From NCBI GenBank assembly GCA_025998735.1, contig BNWJ01000075.1, positions 1 through 6,437 of the forward strand: 6,437 nucleotides of DNA, read 5' to 3'. The position numbers were made by a program, and so were the translations under genes. The notes under the pieces are model-generated. The model had not been told where the DNA came from, did not search any database, and worked only from the letters and a program-made list of their open reading frames with translations. The stretch is from Alphaproteobacteria bacterium (lineage in GTDB: Bacteria; Pseudomonadota; Alphaproteobacteria; UBA3830). Shown here piece after piece: positions 1 through 6,238 of this stretch (its first letter is position 1; the number at the start of each line of letters is the position of its first letter).

Positions 1-1
1 T

Positions 2-94
2 ATCGTTGCAGTCATGAGAAAATTAATGCAGATCATCTATGGAATGCTAAAAAATAATGCTGAATTCAACAAAAATCTCGCATTCGCTAGTTGA
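2..94 (+). CDS. IS110-family transposase, C-terminal fragment (cut by window edge)
   Basis: Reading from base 2, the frame is open to a TGA at 92-94 and gives about 30 residues beginning IVAVMRKLMQIIYGML and ending NKNLAFAS. The motif (A)VAVMRKL followed by a hydrophobic helix (IIYGMLK) and a short polar tail is the usual C-terminus of IS110/IS1111-type transposases, after the Transposase_20 domain. These enzymes carry a DEDD RuvC-like domain and recombine DNA with an RNA guide; the catalytic part lies left of the window and cannot be judged. The stop falls where the family normally ends, so this end of the gene looks intact. It is short, so the assignment rests on one recognisable motif. Another frame is also open to base 57 (ending LWNAKK) but matches nothing I recognise. 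Confidence 0.7.
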   Translation: MVAVMRKLMQIIYGMLKNNAEFNKNLAFAS

Positions 95-107
95 CATGAG
101 AGACGGT

Positions 108-184
108 ATCTTCGATGTTGAATGGGCGTACCACAGCAGCTTCGCTGGACGCACAGGAAAAAGCCCTGATTCAAGATGTAAGAT
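108..184 (+). ncRNA. Candidate IS110/IS1111 guide (bridge/seek) RNA stem-loop
   Basis: A long stem-loop can be drawn by eye. ATCTT (108-112) pairs with AAGAT (180-184). After a 5x5 internal loop, TTGAATGGGC (118-127) pairs with GCCC (163-166) plus ATTCAA (169-174), leaving a two-base TG bulge. GT (128-129) can pair with AC (149-150), and CAGC (134-137, or 137-140) pairs with GCTG (144-147) at the tip. A stem interrupted by internal loops, directly after the transposase stop, is what is known for the guide RNAs of IS1111-type elements. Which loops would read donor and target is not determined. The structure is seen; the role is inferred from position and family. Confidence 0.4.
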
Positions 185-206
185 TCGATTTTTTTTTGCG
201 TTTCTC

Positions 207-235
207 TTGACAAAATCCCAACAATGCCCTATATT
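207..235 (+). promoter_or_regulatory. Near-consensus sigma70 promoter reading rightwards out of the IS end
   Basis: TTGACA at 207-212 is a perfect -35 box. TATATT at 230-235 matches five of six -10 consensus bases, and the spacer is exactly 17 bp. Transcription would start near 242. It lies at or just past the IS right end and points towards the binding-protein gene at 579, which would then have a leader of about 335 bases. IS110-type circles are known to create promoters across their joined ends, so the -35 box may belong to the element. No expression data; whether this drives the downstream gene or a separate RNA is open. Confidence 0.5.
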
Positions 236-240
236 ACGGT

Positions 241-566
241 TATAACATATGGAACTTGGTAATATGCTTATGATGATTGAAAATTTTGGAGTGGGTTGGC
301 GACTCTGGCGTTAGTTCTGCTGGATCGACTGTCTTTTGCTAAATTTTTATTTATTGAGTGTGTGCTATGTTTTCTCTTCTTTTGATACAAGTAATCGTGC
401 CGTGCCAGGTGAGGGGTGTTCGTATACTCTGGCCTTGGGGCCAATTTTAATCCCAATACGTCTTTGCGTTCTATATCCAGTATTTTTGTTGTATGCGCTT
501 GAAGTACAGGCGTTTTACCATTATCGGATTCAAAATCACGTTGATTTGTACGATTATATGTAAATT
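241..566 (+). other. Long stretch without a convincing gene; possible leader or small RNA
   Basis: No open frame here has both a Shine-Dalgarno and a recognisable protein. A TTG-initiated frame (336-563) gives a hydrophobic 75-residue peptide, but it has no ribosome site and an odd composition. One perfect short hairpin is present: TGGCC (430-434), loop TTGG, GGCCA (439-443), followed by ATTTTAAT. It could act as a weak terminator, but the T tract is short. CCAG (405-408) can also pair with CTGG (429-432), so the two folds compete. No tRNA, SRP RNA, tmRNA or RNase P signature was found. Confidence 0.4.
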
Positions 567-568
567 AT

Positions 569-572
569 GGAG
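569..572 (+). promoter_or_regulatory. Shine-Dalgarno that decides the binding-protein start
   Basis: GGAG at 569-572 stands six bases before the ATG at 579. The earlier in-frame ATG at 567 overlaps this ribosome site and has nothing suitable upstream, so 579 is the better start. It also gives a normal signal peptide beginning MNKK. Confidence 0.7.
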
Positions 573-578
573 ATTATT

Positions 579-1547
579 ATGAACAAGAAAATATGTGCTG
601 CTGTAGCAGCAGCTTTGTGTATCGCGGCATTTCTCTACCACGGGAAGAAAAATGATTTGCCGGTTATCGCGATTGCGAATTATGGTCCGCATTCGACTCT
701 GGAAGCGTCGCTCAACGGACTCAAAAAGGAACTGGCGGACTGCGGATTTATCGAAAACAAAACGATACGATATGAAATCGCAGATGTGGGCTTCGATCCG
801 GCTCTTATTCCTCAAATGATAACAAATTTAGTTGGATATAAGCCGAAGGTTATGGTTACAAAATCAACTCCGGTTTCGCAATTCGCCAAAGGAAAAGTTC
901 ACGACATTCCACTTGTCTACTGTGACATAACGGATCCAATGGAAGTGGGGCTCATAAAAACCAAAGGCCAGTCTCATGAAAACGTCACTGGCAGTTCTGA
1001 TCAGAATGATTTAGAGCAGTTTTTGAATTTCGCCAAGGAACTTCTGCCAAATGCCAAGACAGTTGGGCTTTTATACTCCACGTCCGAAAGTAACGATGCA
1101 GCATTGGTTCATCTGATGGAAGAGGCGACTTCTAGTGTCGGTTTATCGGTGCTGGCGATTCCAGTGGATCAGGCGCGTGATATTCCCGTTCGAATGCAGG
1201 AATTCAGAAACAAAGCTGACTTCATATATGTTGGCATGAGCGGACCAATTCAACCAGCGCTGCCGACCATTGCATCCGAAGCGCAGAAAATGGGAATTCC
1301 GGTGTTTAACTCGGGTGATCAGGCTGTGCGCGATGGACTAGTGCTCGCAAGTTTCGGGGCTAACTACGAATCAGTCGGTAGAAACGCCGGAAAACTTGTG
1401 GTAAAGCTACTAAAAGGTGCTGACATAAAAACTCTGGCGCCAATTTATCCAGGATCTTGTGATCATCAGTGCTTCATAAATAAAAAGCTAGCAGATAGGT
1501 TCCAAATAAAGATTCCGAAAGGTTCAGCTATTATTATTGGAGAGTGA
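579..1547 (+). CDS. ABC transporter substrate-binding protein, TrpX-like family (ABC_sub_bind)
   Basis: This 322-residue protein is a periplasmic ligand-binding protein of the ABC_sub_bind (DUF534, TrpX-like) type. Members bind aromatic amino acids or related small molecules and hand them to an ABC importer. Residues 1-20 form a signal peptide (MNKK, then an Ala-rich hydrophobic stretch); I see no clear lipobox. The family landmarks come in order: STP (96-98), ITDP (117-120), NVTGSSD (135-141), LPNAKTVGLLY (156-166) with SESN at 169-172, GIPVFNSGD (239-247), RDGLVLASFGANYESVGR (251-268) and the LLKG helix end (277-280). Length is normal for the family. No permease or ATPase gene lies nearby, so it is either an orphan or works with a transporter encoded elsewhere. 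The ligand cannot be read from sequence alone. Only the promoter at 207-235 is an obvious upstream signal. Confidence 0.9.
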   Translation: MNKKICAAVAAALCIAAFLYHGKKNDLPVIAIANYGPHSTLEASLNGLKKELADCGFIENKTIRYEIADVGFDPALIPQMITNLVGYKPKVMVTKSTPVSQFAKGKVHDIPLVYCDITDPMEVGLIKTKGQSHENVTGSSDQNDLEQFLNFAKELLPNAKTVGLLYSTSESNDAALVHLMEEATSSVGLSVLAIPVDQARDIPVRMQEFRNKADFIYVGMSGPIQPALPTIASEAQKMGIPVFNSGDQAVRDGLVLASFGANYESVGRNAGKLVVKLLKGADIKTLAPIYPGSCDHQCFINKKLADRFQIKIPKGSAIIIGE

Positions 1548-1632
1548 AAATACACATCGTTCTGGATTTCCGTGAAAAACTGATGCAATGTAAGCTGTGT
1601 ACATTTGGCATGAGAGTTGGATTTTATTTTCG

Positions 1633-1716
1633 TGGATTCCTAAGTCGCTACGTTTCTCTGAATGGCGGTGGTTTCGCATTTTCCGTCATCCAGAGTCACG
1701 TAGTGGCGCAGGTCCA
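1633..1716. repeat. Large imperfect inverted repeat (about 84 bases) between the binding-protein gene and trkH
   Basis: The two arms fold into one long stem. TGGA (1633-1636) pairs with TCCA (1713-1716). After a two-base bulge CCT (1639-1641) pairs with AGG (1710-1712). GTCG (1644-1647) pairs with TGGC (1704-1707) with two wobbles. CTACGT (1648-1653) pairs with ACGTAG (1698-1703), CTCTG (1656-1660) with CAGAG (1691-1695), ATG (1662-1664) with CAT (1687-1689), and GCGG (1665-1668) with CCGT (1683-1686). That is about 29 pairs around a 14-base loop (1669-1682). An ATTTTAAT stretch follows at 1716-1723, so it might end transcription of the upstream gene, but it is much larger than a normal terminator. 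It could also be a dispersed palindromic repeat, a MITE-like remnant or a small RNA. A GTG-started frame runs across it (1544-1744) but looks accidental. Confidence 0.75.
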
Positions 1717-1766
1717 TTTTAATAAATCTGTATTTTCAATTTAATTTGGTATAGAGCTACTTTAGT

Positions 1767-1770
1767 GGAG
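1767..1770 (+). promoter_or_regulatory. Shine-Dalgarno for the trkH-like gene
   Basis: GGAG at 1767-1770 lies nine bases before the ATG at 1780. It overlaps the alternative in-frame GTG at 1765, which has no ribosome site of its own. This favours the ATG at 1780 and removes the five residues MESRF from the longer reading. Confidence 0.6.
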
Positions 1771-1779
1771 TCTAGGTTC

Positions 1780-3210
1780 ATGATCCTGTACAAGAAGGTT
1801 TTTTATGCGTTGGGAATTTTATTCTTCATCCTCTCAGGGGTGATGATTATTCCAGCCACCGTTGATTTCTCACTAAGAAACGATACATGCACTGAATTTA
1901 TAGTCTCTGGTATTTTCTGTTGTTTTCTTGGAGGAGTCTTGTTTTTCTCCGGGAAATCCGACGTATATCAAGAAGCCAACATCAAAGAAAAGATTCTAAT
2001 CATATTATTTTCGTGGATTACATTGCCGATTCTATCAGCGTTGCCGTTTTTGCTATCTTCCCTGCAGATATCATTTGTGGATTCCATATTTGAGGCGACA
2101 TCTGCCATAACCACCACTGGCGCAAGCGTATTTTATGACACACAAAGTCTTTCCGAAGGTTTTCTACTGTGGAGAAGCTTGCTGCAACTCTTTGGTGGGG
2201 TATTCTTTATGGCCTCGTTCATATATATTTTTCCGAATTTCAAATCGATTTATCTCCTTGACGATTCAAGAGGTTGTGGATTTTTATATCAAATTAAAAC
2301 AATCATTTTGGTGTATTTATCATTGTCCCTCATTAGCTCGTTTTTATTTGTTGGATCCGGAATATCAGCCATCGATTCCATCTGCTATTCGTTTTCGTCC
2401 CTGTCCACTGGCGGCGCCATACCGGACAATTCACATGATCTTTCGGGAATTCCGCATCGTGTAAATTGGATGCTCTCAATTCTAATGCTGGTGGGAGGAT
2501 TGCCAATTGCGTTCATATGCGAATTGCTCAACAAAGGAACTGTCGCATTTAAAAACAAGCAGGTCATATGTTATTTATCCATAGTATTTGCGTTGGTCCT
2601 TTTGTTGTTTATGTCATCAATGTCATTTCGTTCGCTCGTTCATATGGACGCATTCAACAGTCTTGAAAAGTCGCTTTTCGTGGTAATATCTTCAATTACA
2701 ACCACTGGAATTACGTTGAATTCATCCGAAACGTTTGGCACATTCGTTGATACAATACTGTATGTTGTTAATTTTATCGGTGGATGCTTTGGATCTTGCA
2801 GCGGCGGTGTAAAAGTCATTCGTCTCATGATAATATTCCTACTGCTAAAAAGCTATCTTGTTAGAATAATCAAGACAAACGCCGTATATGTGCCAGTATA
2901 CTCGGGAAAAAGACTGGAGGAAATCGACGCAACAGGACTATTCTCGTATTTCCTATGCTACGCCACACTCGTGATAATATTTTCGCTGATTCTCTCTTTT
3001 TTCGAAATGGACTTTGGAAAATCCTTTGGAGCGGTGGTAACATGCATGAATAGCAATGGACCATTCTTCGATTTACACCGTGCGACTCCATCGGAAATAG
3101 TGAAATTGAGTTTGGAAGCCAAAGCAATTCTCTCGCTCTCGATGATCGCCGGCCGAGTGGATTTCATTCCACTGTTTATGATAATGACGAAAGCGTTCTG
3201 GAAAAAATAG
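1780..3210 (+). CDS. trkH: TrkH/TrkG-family potassium uptake protein, membrane subunit
   Basis: This 476-residue inner-membrane protein belongs to the TrkH/TrkG/KtrB superfamily, the K+-conducting subunit of the Trk system, which normally works with the cytoplasmic regulator TrkA. The length is typical. The four-fold membrane-pore-membrane plan is visible from its selectivity-filter glycines: TTTGAS (111-116), STGGA (209-213), TTTGIT (307-312) and NSNGP (424-428). The hallmark after the third filter, GGCFGSCSGGVKVIR (334-348), matches the family's GCxGSTxGGIK-R loop, with SCS where GST is usual. The C-terminus carries the usual MIAGRVDFIPL-like segment (456-466). Hydrophobic helices cover most of the rest. 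No trkA is in the window. It is separated from the upstream gene by 232 bases holding the large inverted repeat, so it is probably its own transcription unit, although I could not find a convincing promoter. Confidence 0.93.
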   Translation: MILYKKVFYALGILFFILSGVMIIPATVDFSLRNDTCTEFIVSGIFCCFLGGVLFFSGKSDVYQEANIKEKILIILFSWITLPILSALPFLLSSLQISFVDSIFEATSAITTTGASVFYDTQSLSEGFLLWRSLLQLFGGVFFMASFIYIFPNFKSIYLLDDSRGCGFLYQIKTIILVYLSLSLISSFLFVGSGISAIDSICYSFSSLSTGGAIPDNSHDLSGIPHRVNWMLSILMLVGGLPIAFICELLNKGTVAFKNKQVICYLSIVFALVLLLFMSSMSFRSLVHMDAFNSLEKSLFVVISSITTTGITLNSSETFGTFVDTILYVVNFIGGCFGSCSGGVKVIRLMIIFLLLKSYLVRIIKTNAVYVPVYSGKRLEEIDATGLFSYFLCYATLVIIFSLILSFFEMDFGKSFGAVVTCMNSNGPFFDLHRATPSEIVKLSLEAKAILSLSMIAGRVDFIPLFMIMTKAFWKK

Positions 3211-3229
3211 CAAATATTTTTACATTGCA

Positions 3230-3257
3230 GGGATAATAAATGAGGGATAATAAATGA
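3230..3257 (+). repeat. Perfect 14-bp tandem duplication in the trkH downstream gap
   Basis: The unit GGGATAATAAATGA occurs twice head to tail (3230-3243 and 3244-3257). It lies 20 bases after the trkH stop codon. Two exact copies suggest recent slippage or duplication. The rest of the gap 3211-3423 holds no gene I can support and no clear terminator. Confidence 0.85.
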
Positions 3258-3344
3258 TGGAAGAAAATGAAATGAGACCGTAAATTATTTTGTGGTGTGC
3301 CAAGAGAAAGCACGATGAAGATGGAGGAAAAAGTCCTGGTTATC

Positions 3345-3373
3345 CTGACAAATTGAAAAACAAATGTTGTATT
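3345..3373 (+). promoter_or_regulatory. Weak candidate promoter for the small lipoprotein gene
   Basis: CTGACA at 3345-3350 matches the -35 box in five of six positions. TGTATT at 3368-3373 matches the -10 box in four of six, with a 17-bp spacer. Its position, about 45 bases before the predicted start of translation at 3424, is plausible. A match of this quality arises often by chance in AT-rich DNA. Confidence 0.25.
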
Positions 3374-3423
3374 TTCTATGTAGCTCTTGTAAGATGATGA
3401 ACCAATAAAGCAATAGAGCATTT

Positions 3424-3789
3424 ATGAAAAATCTTTATATTCTTGTAATCTGCCTTGTGATTTTAGGATGCGAAAGTAATGATAGACATGTCAATGACGA
3501 GCTCCATCCTGACAGAAGGAACAAAGCAGCACCGACATTCGTGCAGCTGGAATCGAATCCGACTCAATCTACCAATAAACGAGTGTCCATAATCCTTCCT
3601 GATAATCCGTATCCAAATATGACTGCTGCAGAAGCCGAAAAAGCTAAAGCCCAAGCACAAGAGGAAGATGGCCAATATGTTCGGGTTCGGTTTACTAAAC
3701 CAAGTCCTAGTTGGTGCCTACCGCCTCCATCGCATCTAGAAAAAACATTATATGGTCCGTGTAGAGAAAAATGGCGACCTCCGCTTTAG
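3424..3789 (+). CDS. Small putative lipoprotein of unknown function
   Basis: This 121-residue protein is not one I recognise. It begins MKNLYILVICLVILGCES: a short charged start, a hydrophobic core and a lipobox ILGC with the acceptor cysteine at residue 16, so it is likely a membrane-anchored lipoprotein. The mature part is hydrophilic, with a Lys/Arg-rich stretch (about 22-35), a Pro/Asn segment (59-66), a short Ala/Glu/Lys-rich likely helix (67-82) and a Pro/Trp/Cys-rich tail with two cysteines (98 and 113) that could form a disulfide in the periplasm. The ribosome site is weak (AGAG, 3415-3418, five bases before the ATG). The stop lies 16 bp from the end of the convergent ABC-F gene. The signal peptide is the main support for it being real. 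Confidence 0.7.
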   Translation: MKNLYILVICLVILGCESNDRHVNDELHPDRRNKAAPTFVQLESNPTQSTNKRVSIILPDNPYPNMTAAEAEKAKAQAQEEDGQYVRVRFTKPSPSWCLPPPSHLEKTLYGPCREKWRPPL

Positions 3790-3805
3790 CCTCATAAAAC
3801 AACCA

Positions 3806-5374
3806 TCACCTGCGAGATTGCACGATTCTTTCATACTGGTCGACATCTCCGCTGAATTGCTCGACGGAATTGCTGGCCACGACAAAAATGGAATTCGCCA
3901 CTCGATTGAGAAAATGACGGTCGTGGGTTATGAGAACTATGGCTCCCTTGTAGGACGTGAGCGACGATATCAATGATTCGCGCATTTCGATGTCCAGATG
4001 GTTCGTGGGTTCATCCAGTATCAGCAGGTTCGGAGCTTCTATTGTGAGCGTTGCGAAAACGAGCCGAGCTCGCTCTCCTCCGGAAAGTTCTCCGATCAAT
4101 TGAAACACCTTGTCTCCGGAAAAACCAAAACGTCCCAGGTGCGATCGTATGTGCTTGTCGATGGCGCTTGGCATCATGTCCTTCACGAAATCACAGAGCG
4201 TCTTGTTTATGCTTAATTTTTCGAAAAGATCCTGCTTGTAGAAGCCGACTTTCAGTTTTCCGTTGGCTTCGCGTACGCCCTTCTTCTGCTTGAGCTCTCC
4301 CGCCAGGAATTTTGCGAATGTCGTTTTTCCGTTTCCGTTGGAGCCGACTATGGCGATTCTGTCGTCTCCCATTATGGAGCCTGACACATTTTTCAGAACA
4401 ACATTGTCGCCGTATCCCAGCGATATCTTATCATATGTCAGTATATTCGATGCAAGAACCGTCTCCGGATCTGGAAAATTGAACGCAATCGTATGATCGT
4501 CCGGCTCCATCGGAAGAAACTTCATCTTCGAGATGGCCTTCAGACGACTTTGGGCCTGCCGCGCCTTTGTAGCCTTGGCCTGGAAGCGCTCCACAAACGA
4601 CATCATGTGTTTTCGCTTGGATTCCATCTTTGCGTTATATTCTTCGATGTTTTTCTGCTTCAAAGTATATGTCTCGATGAAAGTATCGAAATTTCCGTTG
4701 TAGCGGGTCAATTTCTTGTTTTTTAAGTGAAAAATAGCATCGACAGTGTCGTTTAGGAAATCTCGGTCGTGGGATATCAAAATGAAAGTCTTTGGATAGG
4801 CATTCAAAAAGTCCTTTAACCAATCGGTGGTCTCCAAATCAAGGTGATTGGTGGGCTCGTCCAGCAGAAGCAAATCCGGCTCCTGAAATAAAATCGCTCC
4901 CAACGCAACTCTCATGCGAAAACCGCCGGAAAAACTGCTCAGCGGAAAATTCTGGGCTTCCTCGCTAAAACCAAGCCCATTTAGCACAACGGCAGCTCTC
5001 GATTCGGCATCAAAAGCCTTCATGCTTATCAATTGATCGTAGATTTCTCCCATTAATTCCGGATTATCATGACAATTCTCCAGTTGATTCATCAGTTTTA
5101 CACGCAATACGTCCTGCGAGAGCAGAAATTCCCGCGGCGTTAGATTTCCGTCCGGCATTTCCTGCTTAATGGATAGAATCGTCTTGCCGCGCTCTTTCTG
5201 GATCCTGCCGCCGTCATGTTCCAGTATATTTTCCATGATTTTGAAAAGCGTGGATTTCCCGCTGCCGTTGCGCCCCACGAGACCAACATGCTGCCGACCG
5301 CTCAAATGCAGATCGATTCCGTCTAAAATCATTTTTCCCGCGATACTGAAACTTATGTCTTGTAAAGTAATCAT
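3806..5374 (-). CDS. ABC-F family ATPase, YheS-like
   Basis: This is a soluble 522-residue ATPase with two ABC domains and no membrane segments. ABC-F proteins act on the ribosome near the tRNA exit site; they are not transporters. Domain 1 has Walker A GRNGSGKST (34-42), signature SGG (149-151), Walker B with LDEPTNHLD (171-179) and H-loop His202. The charged linker (about 230-290), containing KATKARQAQSRLKA (267-280), is the tRNA-contacting arm and most resembles E. coli YheS. Domain 2 has GSNGNGKTT (344-352), LSGGERAR (430-437), LDEPTNHLD (453-461) and His484. All catalytic residues are present. The protein stops just after domain 2 and lacks the C-terminal extension of YheS and Uup. I chose the ATG at 5374 because the domain starts there at MITLQDIS; a longer frame to 5440 merely overlaps the upstream gene. 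It has no good Shine-Dalgarno and begins seven bases after the upstream stop, suggesting coupling. Confidence 0.93.
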   Translation of the reverse strand: MITLQDISFSIAGKMILDGIDLHLSGRQHVGLVGRNGSGKSTLFKIMENILEHDGGRIQKERGKTILSIKQEMPDGNLTPREFLLSQDVLRVKLMNQLENCHDNPELMGEIYDQLISMKAFDAESRAAVVLNGLGFSEEAQNFPLSSFSGGFRMRVALGAILFQEPDLLLLDEPTNHLDLETTDWLKDFLNAYPKTFILISHDRDFLNDTVDAIFHLKNKKLTRYNGNFDTFIETYTLKQKNIEEYNAKMESKRKHMMSFVERFQAKATKARQAQSRLKAISKMKFLPMEPDDHTIAFNFPDPETVLASNILTYDKISLGYGDNVVLKNVSGSIMGDDRIAIVGSNGNGKTTFAKFLAGELKQKKGVREANGKLKVGFYKQDLFEKLSINKTLCDFVKDMMPSAIDKHIRSHLGRFGFSGDKVFQLIGELSGGERARLVFATLTIEAPNLLILDEPTNHLDIEMRESLISSLTSYKGAIVLITHDRHFLNRVANSIFVVASNSVEQFSGDVDQYERIVQSRR

Positions 5375-5381
5375 ATTGTTT

Positions 5382-6230
5382 TTATAAGGCCTTGATTTGA
5401 GCAACTGAGAGACCTGTGATTTCAGCAATATCTTCGACATTCATCCCTTTGGATAACATTTTTAATGCTGTTTCCCTTGCTTTTTCAGCGATACCTTCAG
5501 CGATGCCTTCTGCTTTGCCCTCATCCTTTGCGCAGGAGATATCATTGATATAATCACGAAGGTTTTTTTCTCGCGTATAAATCCACTCGCGAACCTTGGG
5601 ATCTGCCTTTGCTTTAACGAACATTTCCTTGGCTTCCTGAATTTCTGGAACGTAGTCGCACAGCGCCCTTACTCTTTCCGAATAGGGATCTCGGAAGAAT
5701 TCGATCCAGAATGTTATAGGACTTTTCTCGTCGAATTGACGCATTTTGTTGAGTTCAATGAATTGCATTTCGAGCAAATCAGTCATTCGCTCGCCTGTCT
5801 CATCATCGACTAAATGACCTTTCCTCCAGTAGCGTTTGTCATCTTGAAACAATCTAAAATCAAGAATCGTAATCGAAACTGTTTTTTTTAACTCATGGTA
5901 TTTTTCACTAACCTCAAGTTGTCCGGAAAACAGCTTGGACCAGTAAAAAAGAGATCGTGCAACCATGTGCTTTTCGGTTCCGCATTGCATTTCCACATTG
6001 ACGATCTCGTTATCCTGCGTTCGCGCTCTTATGTCTAAACGCGATCCTTTCTGATTGACATACTCGGGAGTCGGCTCCGAATCCAGTATCTCAACGCTTG
6101 TTATCGGCGATTCTGATTTTATTGCCGCATTTAAAAAATGAATCAGTAAACGAGAATGCTTTGGATCGCCCAGAATAATCTTGAACAACACAAAGTTCGT
6201 TGGTAAAACTTTACTGATATCTACACTCAT
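5382..6230 (-). CDS. Rpn/PD-(D/E)XK nuclease family transposase-like protein
   Basis: This 282-residue protein belongs to the PD-(D/E)XK family annotated as putative transposase or Rpn recombination-promoting nuclease (PDDEXK_2 type). These are DNA endonucleases linked to gene mobility. The N-terminus LPTNFVLFKIILGDPKHSRL (9-28) and LLIHFLNAAI (28-37) match the family's opening. The nuclease core follows: LDIRA with Asp66, then NVEMQ with Glu80 and Gln82, which is the family's D...ExQ site, and the FYWSKLF helix (95-101). The C-terminus has the usual degenerate repeat GKAEGIAEGIAEKARETALK (238-257) and a short helix-turn-helix-like end, MNVEDIAEITGLSVAQIKAL (263-282). Length is normal and no frame break is seen, so it looks intact. 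The ATG at 6230 has an AGGAG eight bases upstream; the in-frame GTG at 6239 overlaps that site. It leads an apparent operon with the ABC-F gene. Confidence 0.88.
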   Translation of the reverse strand: MSVDISKVLPTNFVLFKIILGDPKHSRLLIHFLNAAIKSESPITSVEILDSEPTPEYVNQKGSRLDIRARTQDNEIVNVEMQCGTEKHMVARSLFYWSKLFSGQLEVSEKYHELKKTVSITILDFRLFQDDKRYWRKGHLVDDETGERMTDLLEMQFIELNKMRQFDEKSPITFWIEFFRDPYSERVRALCDYVPEIQEAKEMFVKAKADPKVREWIYTREKNLRDYINDISCAKDEGKAEGIAEGIAEKARETALKMLSKGMNVEDIAEITGLSVAQIKAL

Positions 6231-6238
6231 CAAAATCA

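Larger units (their letters stand above)
1..240 (+). mobile_element. Right end of an IS110/IS1111-type insertion sequence (outer boundary uncertain)
   Basis: The transposase tail at 2-94 means the element's right end must lie somewhere after base 94. IS110-family elements have no long terminal inverted repeats, and IS1111-type members keep a longer non-coding stretch downstream of the transposase. The structured stretch 108-184 and the T-rich tract before TTGACA (189-197, 207-212) fit such an end. The exact junction with the host is not visible because the left end is outside the window. The boundary at 240 is a guess; anything between about 190 and 250 is possible. Confidence 0.45.

Noticed and set aside
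91..96. Another TTGACA resembling a -35 box at the transposase stop
   Set aside because: No acceptable -10 box lies 16-18 bases downstream.
57..245. Plus-strand frame of 62 codons downstream of the IS transposase
   Set aside because: It overlaps the transposase tail and the structured non-coding IS end, has no ribosome site, and encodes no recognisable protein.
430..443. GC hairpin as a rho-independent terminator
   Set aside because: Only five pairs and a four-T stretch follow; too weak to call, so it is described inside the intergenic entry.
336..563. Hydrophobic 75-codon frame before the binding-protein gene
   Set aside because: It starts with TTG, has no Shine-Dalgarno, and shows no family pattern; it may be chance in AT-rich DNA.
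1544..1744. GTG-started 66-codon frame overlapping the binding-protein stop
   Set aside because: The overlap looks like coupling, but there is no supporting ribosome site and the frame runs through both arms of the inverted repeat, which better explains the sequence.
5375..5440. N-terminal extension of the ABC-F gene to an ATG at 5440
   Set aside because: The extra 22 residues come from the out-of-frame end of the PD-(D/E)XK gene, and the ABC-F domain begins exactly at the ATG at 5374.
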